Assembly (NCBI RefSeq): GCF_023272795.1
Contig: NZ_CP096829.1
Location: 186,001-250,000, forward strand
Direction of reading: 5' to 3'
Length of the DNA: 64,000 nucleotides
From: Flavobacterium humidisoli
GTDB lineage: Bacteria; Bacteroidota; Bacteroidia; Flavobacteriales; Flavobacteriaceae
Below are positions 1 to 8,597 of the stretch, in pieces. Each line of letters begins with the position of its first letter. Position 1 is the stretch's first letter. Below the pieces are notes generated by a model, which was given only the letters and a program-made list of their open reading frames with translations, searched no databases and was not told the origin of the DNA. The translations under genes were made by a program, and so were the position numbers.

Positions 1-40
1 CGAAATCTAAAATTGTAGGTTGGAATGTAATTATTTTCAA

Positions 41-163
41 CGCATAGAAACATAGTTTTGCATTGTGCGTAAAGGCGTTTCACTTGCATCAATACACATC
101 GCTATGTGTGGAAACTTGTTTCTTTTATTCTCTTTTTAGACATAAATTCTATGTCTCTATGTG
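41..163. repeat. Intergenic repeat with short palindromes (CACATAG family)
   Basis: The 216 bases before the first gene hold no ORF. They carry a GCATAGAAACATAG word (42-55), a small palindrome ACACAT-cgct-ATGTGT (94-109) and a perfect 7-bp inverted repeat AGACATA-aattc-TATGTCT (138-156). The same words (ACACATAGAA, CACATCGCTAT) recur at 54493-54567, so this is a dispersed element and not a gene-specific operator. Function is unknown. Confidence 0.5.
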
Positions 164-216
164 TTAAAAATAAATTGTGTTCAATTTAGACCAACGATTT
201 AAAATTATTATTTATC

Positions 217-2454
217 ATGAAAATTAAATACTTCTTTATACTTTTCTTAATTGCTTTTCAGCTGAAAGCCCAAAAAGTGGTGCGATACGATTTATACGTT
301 CGTGATACCATTGTCAATTTTTCGGGTAAAGAAAAACGTGCGATTGCTGTTAACGGGCAAATTCCAATGCCGACTCTAACTTTTACCGAAGGTGATATTG
401 CTGAAATTTATGTGCATAACGAATTAAAAAAAGAAACGACTTCGATGCACTGGCACGGATTATTTCTGCCCAATAAAGAAGATGGTGTTCCGTATTTAAC
501 TCAAATGCCGATAGAACCTGGAACAACTCATAAATATACATTTCCGATTATTCAGAATGGAACGTATTGGTATCACAGCCATTCTGGTCTTCAGGAACAA
601 ATTGGTTTATACGGACTTTTTATTATCAATAAGAAAAAAGACGATTCAACAATCAGAAAAGGAATCGACGATTTACCGACAATTCCAGTTATTTTAAGCG
701 AGTGGTCGGATTTGAAACCTGAGAATATTCAGCGAATGCTACACAATGCCAACGATTGGTTTGCTATCAAAAAAGGAACAACGCAAAGTTACACCGAAGC
801 GGTAAAACAAGGACATTTTTCAACCAAGGTTACCAACGAATGGAAGCGAATGAATGCCATGGATGTGAGTGATGTTTATTATGAAAAATTTCTACTAAAC
901 GGAAAAAACGAGCAACAACTTTCGGATTTCAAACCCGGTTCGAAAGTCCGCTTAAGAATTGCAAACGGAGGCGCTTCCAGTTATTTCTGGCTGACTTATG
1001 GCGGAGGAAAAATCACCGTTGTCGCTAGTGACGGAAATGATGTTGAACCTGTAGAAGTCGATCGTTTAATTATTGCCGTTTCTGAAACCTATGATGTTGT
1101 GGTTACAATTCCAGAAGATAATAAATCTTTTGCTTTTTTGGCTACAGCCGAAGATCGAACAGGATCTGCTTCTTTATTTTTAGGAAATGGAGAAAAACAG
1201 CCCATTCATCATCTTTCAAAACTTAAATATTTTGAAGGCATGAAAATGATGAACGATATGATGAAAATGAATGGCGAAATGAATGATATGGGTATGAATA
1301 TGTCTTTGAACAAAATGGATATGAACGCCGTAATGTATCCTGAAATTTCGGGCGAAGACGAAAATTCTAAACCAATGGATCATTCTGGTCATAATATGGA
1401 AGAGATGGAAATAAAAAGTGACAGCACTGAAACCTCCGAAATTGTGACTTTGAATTACGGAATGCTGAAATCGCCTTTTAAAACCAATCTTCCTAAAGAT
1501 GCTCCCGTAAAAGAATTGCGCTTTACGCTCTCTGGAAATATGAATCGTTATGTCTGGAGTTTGGATAATAAAGTAGTTTCTGAAACCGATAAGATTTTAA
1601 TTAAAAAAGGAGAGAACGTTCGTATTGTTTTATACAATGCTTCAATGATGCGCCACCCGATGCATTTACACGGACATGATTTTAGAATATTAAACGAACA
1701 TGGCGATTATTCACCGCTAAAAAATGTCATCGATATTATGCCGATGGAAACCGACACAATCGAGTTTCAGGCAAATGCTGATGGTGACTGGTTTTTCCAC
1801 TGTCATATTTTATATCATATGATGGCTGGAATGGGTAGAATTTTCAGTTACGAAAATTCAGCACCAAATCCACTGATTCATCATCCTGAAATGGCTTTCA
1901 AAATGTTGAAAATGGACGATCGTATGTTTCATTTTATGGCAGAAAATGATTTTGCGAGTAACGGAAATGATGGTGAAGCGATGTTCAGTAACACCCGTTG
2001 GAGCATTGGAACGGAATGGAGATTAGGTTACAACGACAAACACGGTTATGAAACGAAAACTCATATTGGACGTTACATTGGAAAGAATCAATGGTTAATG
2101 CCTTTTATAGGTTTTGACTGGCGTTATCGCAAAATGGGAATGGACGAACAGGAACAGAATCTTTTTGGCCAAAAAAACACCAAAGACAATCGTTCGGTTT
2201 TTAGTGCTGGTCTTGAATATACTTTACCTATGCTTATAAAAGCACAAGTTGAGGTTTATACGGATGGAAATGTTCGTTTGCAGTTTGAACGAAAAGATAT
2301 TCCGCTTTCTCAAAGACTGCGAATGAATTTGATGTGGAATACAGATAAAGAATATATGGCTGGCTTAAAATATATTGTTGCCCGAAACTTCGGAATTACA
2401 ACACATTATGATAGCGACATGGGAATTGGGTTTGGGTTGAATTTAAACTATTGA
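217..2454 (+). CDS. Multicopper oxidase (CopA-like) with C-terminal beta-barrel-like extension
   Basis: Secreted copper oxidase, probably oxidising Cu(I) in the periplasm or at the outer membrane. Residues 1-19 are a signal peptide. Cupredoxin copper ligands are clear: HWH at 78-80, HSH at 120-122, HPMHLHGH from 480 and HCHILYHMMAGM from 528, which together give the type 1, 2 and 3 sites. A Met-rich loop (about 342-375) followed by a His/Met patch (MDHSGHNM) is typical of copper-handling oxidases. CopA-type proteins normally end soon after the last ligand motif. Here about 160 further residues follow, with alternating aromatic and polar strands and a terminal Tyr, resembling a CopB-type outer-membrane barrel. 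The next genes (a lipoprotein and a Cys-pair peptide) may belong to the same metal response. The oxidase call is firm; the barrel assignment is inferred. Confidence 0.9.
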   Translation: MKIKYFFILFLIAFQLKAQKVVRYDLYVRDTIVNFSGKEKRAIAVNGQIPMPTLTFTEGDIAEIYVHNELKKETTSMHWHGLFLPNKEDGVPYLTQMPIEPGTTHKYTFPIIQNGTYWYHSHSGLQEQIGLYGLFIINKKKDDSTIRKGIDDLPTIPVILSEWSDLKPENIQRMLHNANDWFAIKKGTTQSYTEAVKQGHFSTKVTNEWKRMNAMDVSDVYYEKFLLNGKNEQQLSDFKPGSKVRLRIANGGASSYFWLTYGGGKITVVASDGNDVEPVEVDRLIIAVSETYDVVVTIPEDNKSFAFLATAEDRTGSASLFLGNGEKQPIHHLSKLKYFEGMKMMNDMMKMNGEMNDMGMNMSLNKMDMNAVMYPEISGEDENSKPMDHSGHNMEEMEIKSDSTETSEIVTLNYGMLKSPFKTNLPKDAPVKELRFTLSGNMNRYVWSLDNKVVSETDKILIKKGENVRIVLYNASMMRHPMHLHGHDFRILNEHGDYSPLKNVIDIMPMETDTIEFQANADGDWFFHCHILYHMMAGMGRIFSYENSAPNPLIHHPEMAFKMLKMDDRMFHFMAENDFASNGNDGEAMFSNTRWSIGTEWRLGYNDKHGYETKTHIGRYIGKNQWLMPFIGFDWRYRKMGMDEQEQNLFGQKNTKDNRSVFSAGLEYTLPMLIKAQVEVYTDGNVRLQFERKDIPLSQRLRMNLMWNTDKEYMAGLKYIVARNFGITTHYDSDMGIGFGLNLNY

Positions 2455-2501
2455 TTTTTTCTTAAACCATATAAGTGATTTAAGTTCATTTTAGAAAAGC
2501 A

Positions 2502-2519
2502 TTCTTACAGTAAATAAAT
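2502..2519 (+). promoter_or_regulatory. Shared upstream box, copy 1
   Basis: The 18-mer TTCTTACAGTAAATAAAT lies just before a weak -7-like element (TATCTTCG, 2522-2529) of the lipoprotein gene at 2560. A 16/18 match lies at 3024-3041, in the same place before the -7 element of the next gene. The position between the -33 and -7 regions suits a repressor or activator site. The factor is unknown. Confidence 0.4.
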
Positions 2520-2559
2520 TATATCTTCGTTTCTAAAATCAATAATCTGGATATAACGT

Positions 2560-2988
2560 ATGAGAAAGCTATATTTTATACTACCCCTTTTCTGTTGCAT
2601 ATTCTTAACAAGTTGTGATCCTTCACAGGGTATTTTGTTTACTAATAAAGGAAAAAGCAATGTCAAGGTAAAACTTATTATCAATCCGAAAGTTAAAAAC
2701 GATAAATTGGATGAGATGAAAAAAGGAGATTCAATTGTTTTTAATTTAATTCCTTATAATCCAGAAGAAAAACTAGGACATATTTATTTTGGAAGAGGTA
2801 GATGGAACGATGAAAATATTCGTGAAATCAGCAGATCTATCAGAAGCATTCAAATAGAAAACGCTAATTATAAAATCATTTATAAATCACAAACTGCAAT
2901 AAACCGTTTGCTAAAAGAAAATTATAAAGGGATAATCATGAAATCACTCAATATTAAAATTGATGATGATTTTTTTAGCAAAAATTAA
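2560..2988 (+). CDS. Small lipoprotein of unknown function
   Basis: 142 residues. The N-terminus is a short hydrophobic segment ending in a lipobox (LTSC, Cys19), so the product is likely lipidated and exported. The mature part has no domain I recognise; it looks like a mixed alpha/beta fold with a Lys-rich surface. It is transcribed in the same direction as the multicopper oxidase, 105 bases downstream, with its own promoter-like region. That region shares an 18-bp box with the next small gene, suggesting co-regulation. A role in metal handling is only a guess from context. Confidence 0.7.
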   Translation: MRKLYFILPLFCCIFLTSCDPSQGILFTNKGKSNVKVKLIINPKVKNDKLDEMKKGDSIVFNLIPYNPEEKLGHIYFGRGRWNDENIREISRSIRSIQIENANYKIIYKSQTAINRLLKENYKGIIMKSLNIKIDDDFFSKN

Positions 2989-3023
2989 AACTTTCTTTTA
3001 CCAAAACATTAACAATAGAACTA

Positions 3024-3041
3024 TTCCTACAGTAAAGAAAT
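3024..3041 (+). promoter_or_regulatory. Shared upstream box, copy 2
   Basis: TTCCTACAGTAAAGAAAT differs at two positions from the box at 2502-2519. It ends five bases before a consensus -7 element at 3047. The pair suggests one regulator acting on both genes. Confidence 0.4.
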
Positions 3042-3046
3042 CAATT

Positions 3047-3054
3047 TATATTTG
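3047..3054 (+). promoter_or_regulatory. Promoter -7 element TATATTTG
   Basis: Exact match to the Bacteroidota -7 consensus TAnnTTTG, 46 bases before the ATG at 3101. No clear TTG -33 box is seen; the shared 18-bp box occupies that region, which could mean the promoter depends on an activator. Confidence 0.45.
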
Positions 3055-3100
3055 ATCTACCAATTATAATCTTTCTAACATAAAAAACATTTAAAACAAA

Positions 3101-3262
3101 ATGACAAAAGTAATCACAATTTTAACTGTTGCTTTATTTTCAATTGGAGTAACCGCTCAAGAAACAAAACCAGCAGCAAAAGAAAAAGCTAAAAAAGAAT
3201 CATGCTGTAAAAAAACATCGACAGAAAAAAAAGATAAAAAGTCTTGCTGCGTTAAAAAATAA
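3101..3262 (+). CDS. 53-residue secreted Lys-rich protein with two Cys-Cys pairs
   Basis: ATG at 3101 opens a 53-codon frame ending in TAA at 3260-3262. Residues 1-20 form a signal peptide (hydrophobic core ending ...VTAQ). The mature 33 residues are mostly Lys, Glu, Ala and Ser, with two Cys pairs: ESCCKK at 33-38 and KSCCVKK at the C-terminus. Support for a real gene comes from the signal peptide, a consensus -7 element upstream and a strong terminator starting 20 bases after the stop. Paired cysteines in a tiny exported peptide next to a copper oxidase suggest soft-metal binding, but this is inference. I do not recognise a named family. Confidence 0.7.
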   Translation: MTKVITILTVALFSIGVTAQETKPAAKEKAKKESCCKKTSTEKKDKKSCCVKK

Positions 3263-3281
3263 TTGAAACTCGATTTCAAAG

Positions 3282-3312
3282 AAAAAGGCCTCAAATATTT
3301 GAGGCCTTTTTT
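3282..3312 (+). terminator. Rho-independent terminator
   Basis: Perfect hairpin AAGGCCTCAAA-tat-TTTGAGGCCTT followed by a T-run, 20 bases after the stop of the Cys-pair gene. Confidence 0.85.
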
Positions 3313-3326
3313 ATGGTCTTTTTTCA

Positions 3327-3390
3327 CCACGAATTCCACGAATTAGGAAATGCTTAATGCATTGTAAAAAATAATTCGTGAAATTCGTGG
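3327..3390. repeat. Inverted repeat, CACGAATT family
   Basis: Left arm CCACGAATTCCACGAATT (3327-3344) faces right arm AATTCGTGAAATTCGTGG (3373-3390). Each arm is itself a tandem of ACGAATT units. A second copy lies at 31645-31700. It sits between convergent genes and has no ORF. Confidence 0.7.
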
Positions 3391-3402
3391 CAAAATAAAA
3401 AA

Positions 3403-3855
3403 CTATTTCAATCTTACACTCCATTCAAAATCCATTTCAGAAACTTGAATTCCTTCTTCATTTGTTCCAATAGATTTCATCCAGAATGTCTGTCCTTCTC
3501 CAGTCTCTATGGTTTTCTTTATTGCCTCGGCAATTAAATGTCCGTCATTGCAGACAAAAGTAATTCTTCCTGTCGCTTTTTTTGTGAAGTTTCCTTTGTT
3601 GTTGGCCACCAACATCGAGATCTTTTTACCACTTTGTTGAATCTGTGAAATCACCAAAGCTCCCGTTGTAAGCTCTGCTGCCATAGCTTGAACTGCAAAA
3701 TACATTGAGTTAAACGGATTCTGATTGATCCAGCGATGCTTGACACTTACAATGCAACTATCACTATCAATTGCTTTTACACGCACACCACAAAAGTATG
3801 CAGAAGGTAATTTGAATAAGACGAATTTGTTAAGTTTTGATACAGAAAGTGCCAT
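3403..3855 (-). CDS. DUF4442 hotdog-fold protein
   Basis: 150 residues matching the DUF4442 pattern, a hotdog-fold family related to acyl-CoA thioesterases such as PaaI. Visible hallmarks are the N-terminal segment with VKHRWINQNPFNSMYFAVQ and the following AMAAELTTGALV helix, which is the central hotdog helix where thioesterases bind substrate. Later strands read ISMLVANNKGNF and GRITFVCND. There is no signal peptide, so it is cytoplasmic. Substrate is unknown. It is transcribed alone, convergent to the Cys-pair gene. Confidence 0.75.
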   Translation of the reverse strand: MALSVSKLNKFVLFKLPSAYFCGVRVKAIDSDSCIVSVKHRWINQNPFNSMYFAVQAMAAELTTGALVISQIQQSGKKISMLVANNKGNFTKKATGRITFVCNDGHLIAEAIKKTIETGEGQTFWMKSIGTNEEGIQVSEMDFEWSVRLK

Positions 3856-4085
3856 AGATTTGTTTTTTTATGTAAAAATACAAAAAAACTATGCGCGCAC
3901 AATAAATTATTCACATATCAAAAGGAACCCAATAAAGACGCGGATTTAGAATGATTTTCAATCATTTAAGCATTATTTCACAACATTAAATTTGTTAATT
4001 TTTTGTTAATATTTGGTACTATGCAAAACAAGATACTGTTTTTTAGACATATATTTGCATAAGAAATTACTATATACTTTTAATC

Positions 4086-4565
4086 ATGGAAACAACAACA
4101 CCACTCATCATGGAAAAAACATCAGAAAAGAATACAGCATCATTTACTCATTTGAGTACTTTAAGCCAATATATAATTCCGTTTGGGAACTATATTTTTC
4201 CGCTAATCATTTGGACAAACTATAAAGACAAATCTGAATTTGCAGATCATCACGGAAAACAAGCTTTAAATTTCCAGCTAAGCATTTTGCTTTACAGTTT
4301 GATCTTAGCACTTATTGCCATTCCAATTTTCGTTACTGTTTTCTTGCAGAATCTTCCGTTAGAAGCTGTTTTTAATGACGACGATTTTGTAATTAGAAAC
4401 TTTAACTTTCAAGCAAACATTGGACTTTTAAGCGTCGGAATTACTGCTGTGGTCCTTTTTGGAGTTTTAAAATTCGTTGAATTCTTTTTAGTGATCTATG
4501 CTTCAATAAAAGCTTCAAACGGAGAATTATACAAATATCCGCTTACGATTCCTTTTATAAAGTGA
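4086..4565 (+). CDS. DUF4870 (Tic20-like) membrane protein
   Basis: 159 residues. After a polar N-terminus comes SQYIIPFGNYIFPLIIW, then the signature DHHGKQALNFQLS and two further membrane spans (about 66-88 and 115-145), matching DUF4870 small membrane proteins. It heads the run DUF4870-PadR-PspC-GIN-GIN, although a 126-base gap separates it from padR. A TATATTTG element at 4050-4057 is a plausible -7 box. The 230-base region upstream is AT-rich with no other feature I can support. Function is unknown; the context suggests an envelope-state module. Confidence 0.75.
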   Translation: METTTPLIMEKTSEKNTASFTHLSTLSQYIIPFGNYIFPLIIWTNYKDKSEFADHHGKQALNFQLSILLYSLILALIAIPIFVTVFLQNLPLEAVFNDDDFVIRNFNFQANIGLLSVGITAVVLFGVLKFVEFFLVIYASIKASNGELYKYPLTIPFIK

Positions 4566-4691
4566 CATTAAAAAATTAAAAGTTATAGTCGAAACATCAA
4601 TCAAATCATATAAGTTTCGAAATCAATCATCAATCAAATTATCATCAATCAAAAAACGAATTGTTCAATCAAAAAAAAACAAAATGAAATT

Positions 4692-5024
4692 ATGAACATT
4701 GAAAACACAAAAGCACAGATGCGCAAAGGTGTTCTTGAGTTTTGCATCTTATCAGTTCTAAAAGAAAAAGACGCATATACATCTGAAATATTAGACACTT
4801 TAAAAAACGCAAAATTACTAGTTGTAGAAGGAACCGTTTACCCGTTGTTAACTAGATTAAAAAATGACGGTTTACTTAATTATCGCTGGGAAGAATCGAC
4901 CTCTGGACCACCGCGAAAATATTATGGGTTAACCGAGATAGGACAAACTTTTTTAAACGAACTTAGCGGCACCTGGACAGAATTATCTGACGCCGTAAAT
5001 CTAATCACCAATCAAAATCAATAA
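4692..5024 (+). CDS. PadR-family transcriptional regulator
   Basis: 110 residues. A PadR winged helix fills most of the protein: RKGVLEFCILSVLKEKDAYTSEIL, then the wing region VVEGTVYPLLTRLKNDGLL and RKYYGLTEIGQ. The short C-terminal helix places it in the short PadR-s2 class. It lies three bases before the PspC-domain gene, so it is almost certainly co-transcribed and probably controls the operon. The effector is unknown. Confidence 0.9.
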   Translation: MNIENTKAQMRKGVLEFCILSVLKEKDAYTSEILDTLKNAKLLVVEGTVYPLLTRLKNDGLLNYRWEESTSGPPRKYYGLTEIGQTFLNELSGTWTELSDAVNLITNQNQ

Positions 5025-5027
5025 GTC

Positions 5028-6791
5028 ATGAACAAAACAGTAAATATTAACTTAGGCGGGATGTTTTTTCACATCGATGAAGATGCATACTTAAAATTGA
5101 CACGCTACTTTGACGCTATAAAACGATCACTTAACAACTCATCTGGACAAGATGAAATTATTAAAGATATCGAAATGCGTGTTTCTGAATTGTTGACAGA
5201 AAAACAGAAAAGCGAAAAACATGTTGTTGGACTGAAAGATGTTGACGAAGTGATTGCTGTAATGGGTCAACCAGAAGATTATAGAATTGAAGACGAAGAA
5301 AACGCAAATCAATCTTTCAATAACTACAATGCAAGAAAACACAAAAAATTATATCGTGACAAAGAAAATGGTATGATTGGCGGTGTGGCGACAGGTTTAG
5401 GACATTATTTCGGAATTGACGCAGTTTGGATTAAAATCATATTCTTAATCTTCGTTTTTGCAGGTTTTGGAACAGGAATCTTGGCTTATTTTGTTCTTTG
5501 GATTGTAACTCCTGAAGCTGTTACAACTTCTGAAAAATTGGAAATGACAGGAGAACCGGTAACCATTTCTAACATCGAAAAAAAAGTTAGAGAAGAAATT
5601 GATTCGCTTTCTGAGAAATTCAAAAATGCGGACTATGATAAAATGGGAAACCAGGTAAAGTCGGGAGCTGGGAGAATAAGTAGTTCATTTGGAGACTTTG
5701 TTATGACGGTTTTTAAAATCTTTGCTAAATTTTTAGGAGTAATTCTAATTATCTCAGGGATTTCTACCTTAATCATGTTATTGATCGGCGTATTTACTTT
5801 AGGAACTAATATTTTTATTGATTTCCCTTGGCAGAATTTTGTTGAAGCTGGAAACTTTACAGAATATCCTCTTTGGTCATTCGGATTGTTAATGTTCTTT
5901 TCTGTTGGAATTCCGTTTTTCTTCTTAACTCTTTTAGGATTTAAACTGTTATCTCCAAATTTAAAATCAATCGGAAACATCACAAAATATACCCTTTTAG
6001 CTCTTTGGATTATTTCTATCGCAATTCTTACTAGTATCGGAATCAAACAGGCAACTGAAATTTCATACGATAATAAAGTGGTGGAGAAAAAAGTTCTGGC
6101 AATCAAACCTACTGATACTTTATACATTAAGTTCAAGTACAATGATTATTACACAAAAAGCTTGAACCACTATAGAGAATTTGAGTTTGTACAAGATTCT
6201 GCAAACAAAGAACTGATTTATTCTAATGATGTACGTATACACGTATTGCGCACAGACGAATCAACTCCGTTTATGCAGATTGAAAAAAGTGCAAGAGGAA
6301 ACTCTTTTACAAATGCAAAAAAAAGAGCAGAAAAGATCGATTATAAGTTTCAAGTTAACGGAAATCATTTAATTTTGGATAACTATTTTCTGACAGATGT
6401 AAAAAATAAATTTAAAGGCCAAGAAGTTGATATTTATCTTTATTTACCAGAAGGGCAATTAGTTAAACCAGATTCTTCTATAAGAGATTACTATAACTCA
6501 GATGACAATTTCTTTGAATTAAATTACAACGGAGATTACAATTACAAAGTTATCGGATCTAAAGTAAAATGTTTAAACTGTCCTGCTGATGAAGATAATG
6601 ACAATGATGAAACTGACTACGAGAATATAAACGAAGAAGTTAATGATGCCATTAATGATGCTCAAATTGATGCCACTGATACTGTAAGAGAAGTTTCGGT
6701 TAAAATTAACGGAAAAGAAGTTATCAACGGAAAAAAAACTAAAGGAAGACTAACCACTGATAAAAACGGAGTAATAATCAAAATTAACTAA
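5028..6791 (+). CDS. PspC-domain membrane protein
   Basis: 587 residues. The N-terminal 100 residues are a cytoplasmic segment. A PspC domain follows at about 106-163 (LYRDKENGMIGGVATGLGHY, then a hydrophobic span ending LWIVTPE). Three more membrane spans lie at about 230-340. The C-terminal half is soluble and ends in an acidic stretch with Asp/Glu repeats. PspC proteins sense membrane stress in other bacteria; this long form with PadR upstream and GIN proteins downstream is a recurring Bacteroidota arrangement. It is tightly coupled to neighbours (3-base gaps on both sides). Confidence 0.85.
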   Translation: MNKTVNINLGGMFFHIDEDAYLKLTRYFDAIKRSLNNSSGQDEIIKDIEMRVSELLTEKQKSEKHVVGLKDVDEVIAVMGQPEDYRIEDEENANQSFNNYNARKHKKLYRDKENGMIGGVATGLGHYFGIDAVWIKIIFLIFVFAGFGTGILAYFVLWIVTPEAVTTSEKLEMTGEPVTISNIEKKVREEIDSLSEKFKNADYDKMGNQVKSGAGRISSSFGDFVMTVFKIFAKFLGVILIISGISTLIMLLIGVFTLGTNIFIDFPWQNFVEAGNFTEYPLWSFGLLMFFSVGIPFFFLTLLGFKLLSPNLKSIGNITKYTLLALWIISIAILTSIGIKQATEISYDNKVVEKKVLAIKPTDTLYIKFKYNDYYTKSLNHYREFEFVQDSANKELIYSNDVRIHVLRTDESTPFMQIEKSARGNSFTNAKKRAEKIDYKFQVNGNHLILDNYFLTDVKNKFKGQEVDIYLYLPEGQLVKPDSSIRDYYNSDDNFFELNYNGDYNYKVIGSKVKCLNCPADEDNDNDETDYENINEEVNDAINDAQIDATDTVREVSVKINGKEVINGKKTKGRLTTDKNGVIIKIN

Positions 6792-6794
6792 ACC

Positions 6795-7529
6795 ATGATA
6801 AAAATAATCATTCATATTACGAAATTTATAATTATAACTATTACTGCTTTATTGTTTGCTTCATGTAATTTTAACATGAATGCAATTGAAGGAAGCGGCA
6901 ATGTTACAACAGAAAAAAGAACCGTTCAAGGAGAGTTTAAAAATATCTCTGTAAGCAATGCTATCGATTTGGTTATTGTACAGTCTGCCACTACAGAAAT
7001 TACCGTTGAAGCCGATGACAATCTTCAAAAAGAAATCGTTACGAAAGTAGAAAACGGAACACTTATTATAGAATGCAAATACAGCTCTTTCCGCAACATT
7101 ACATCAAAAACGGTAACGGTAAAAATGCCTGCTATTCATAAAATAGAAGCTTCAAGCGCTTCAACTGTCGAAGCCAATGGACTTATTCAAGGTGAAGACA
7201 TTACTTTAGAAACTTCAAGTGCTGCTTCGATGGATGTTAAAATCGAATCGGACAGAATCGCAATAGATGCTGGAAGCGGAAGCTCTGTAGTTATTGAAGG
7301 GAAAGCATTAAGCCTTACTACTTCTGTTTCAAGTGGAGGAAGCATTGATGCCGAAAAATTAATGGCCAATGACATTCAAGCAGATGCTTCTAGCGGAGGA
7401 ACAGTTTCTGTAAAACCAATCTTAAGCTTAAAAGCAGATGCTTCTAGCGGAGGAAATATTAACTACAGCGGTACTCCAAAAACAATTGAAAAATCTGCAA
7501 CATCTGGAGGAAGTGTAAATAAAAGCTAA
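6795..7529 (+). CDS. Head GIN domain (DUF2807) lipoprotein
   Basis: 244 residues. A hydrophobic N-terminus ends in LLFASC, a lipobox. The rest is a repetitive beta-solenoid of the GIN/DUF2807 type: EGSGNVTTEKR, FKNISVSNAIDLVI, ITVEADDNLQK, then Ser/Gly turns (SSASTVEA, SSGGSID, SSGGTVSV, SSGGNINY) about every 20 residues. This family is thought to be envelope-anchored; no enzymatic activity is known. It follows pspC by three bases. Confidence 0.85.
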   Translation: MIKIIIHITKFIIITITALLFASCNFNMNAIEGSGNVTTEKRTVQGEFKNISVSNAIDLVIVQSATTEITVEADDNLQKEIVTKVENGTLIIECKYSSFRNITSKTVTVKMPAIHKIEASSASTVEANGLIQGEDITLETSSAASMDVKIESDRIAIDAGSGSSVVIEGKALSLTTSVSSGGSIDAEKLMANDIQADASSGGTVSVKPILSLKADASSGGNINYSGTPKTIEKSATSGGSVNKS

Positions 7530-7613
7530 AAAAAGCAACTGTTAAATATAAACGAAATCATTCATCAAAAGTGGATGATTTTTTTATATTTGTCAAAATC
7601 AAATCTAGAATTA

Positions 7614-8474
7614 ATGAAAAAAAGTACAGCCCTGCTCCTATTAGTATTTGTTACGACTTTGACTTTCGCTCAAAAAAGAGAAAAAATTAAAGGTTCTAAA
7701 ATTGTGACAACCTCAGTAAAAGAAGTCGGAAGTTTTGATGCCCTTGAAGTCGATGATAATATTGAAGTTTATTTGGAACAAGGAGAAAAAAACGAAATTA
7801 AAATTGAAGCCGATGACAATCTCCACGATATCATTGGAATGGATTTAAGAGAAAAAACACTTAGATTATATACCAATAAAGAATCTTCTATATTCAAGAA
7901 ATTATCTGTTAAGGTTACTTATACTAAATCATTAAATAAAGTTATCGCTAAAAATGAAGCTATAGTTTATGCTATTCAGGAATTGCAATTAGATGATATT
8001 ACAATGAACTGCGTTGATTTTTCTAAATTGTATCTGAATGTAAATGCAAAGAAATTTACTTTAATTGCCGATGATAAATCTAGAACAGAATTAAACTTAA
8101 AAGCTGAAGACGGAAATTTACAATTGAGTAAAAATGCGGGAGTTAAAACATTGGTTTCTGCTGTAAAATTCAAATGCGATTTGTATCAAAAAGCCACTGC
8201 TGCAATTGAAGGCATTGCCGAAAAAGCAACAATTAGATTAGACAATAATTCTGTTTTTACAGGAACCAAATTTACTTTGAAAGATGCAAATGTCACAGCT
8301 GAAGGTTCTGCCGTTGCTACTATTTTAGCAGATACCACTATTGCAATAGCAGCTGGAGACAAATCTGAAATTTCGTTATATGGCGATCCAAAAATAGACC
8401 TTACACGCTTTAGCGAAGAAGCAAAACTAATTAAAAAGCCAGGCGCAACAAAAGCAAAAACAACGACATTGTAA
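7614..8474 (+). CDS. Secreted GIN domain (DUF2807) protein
   Basis: The ATG at 7614 is chosen because it begins a clean signal peptide (MKKSTALLLLVFVTTLTFAQ); the frame extends 13 codons further upstream. 286 residues. The mature part is a beta-rich GIN domain with the shared words VEVDDNIEVYLEQG and IKIEADDNLHD, close to the preceding gene. It differs in lacking a lipobox and Ser-Gly-Gly turns, so the two are diverged paralogs. A TATATTTG element (7585-7592) could give it a separate promoter. It ends at a bidirectional terminator shared with trxB. Confidence 0.8.
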   Translation: MKKSTALLLLVFVTTLTFAQKREKIKGSKIVTTSVKEVGSFDALEVDDNIEVYLEQGEKNEIKIEADDNLHDIIGMDLREKTLRLYTNKESSIFKKLSVKVTYTKSLNKVIAKNEAIVYAIQELQLDDITMNCVDFSKLYLNVNAKKFTLIADDKSRTELNLKAEDGNLQLSKNAGVKTLVSAVKFKCDLYQKATAAIEGIAEKATIRLDNNSVFTGTKFTLKDANVTAEGSAVATILADTTIAIAAGDKSEISLYGDPKIDLTRFSEEAKLIKKPGATKAKTTTL

Positions 8475-8508
8475 ACTTTAAAGTTTAAAAATAAACATAA
8501 TGAAAAAG

Positions 8509-8547
8509 AAAAATCCCAGTCTAAAATTTTTAGACTGGGATTTTTTT
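8509..8547. terminator. Bidirectional terminator between GIN gene and trxB
   Basis: Long perfect hairpin AAATCCCAGTCTAAAA/TTTTTAGACTGGGATTT with A-run before and T-run after, between convergent genes. Confidence 0.85.
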
Positions 8548-8597
8548 ATTACAAAAGGTTTCAAAGTTTTAACAACTTGAAAACTTAAACTTGAAAC

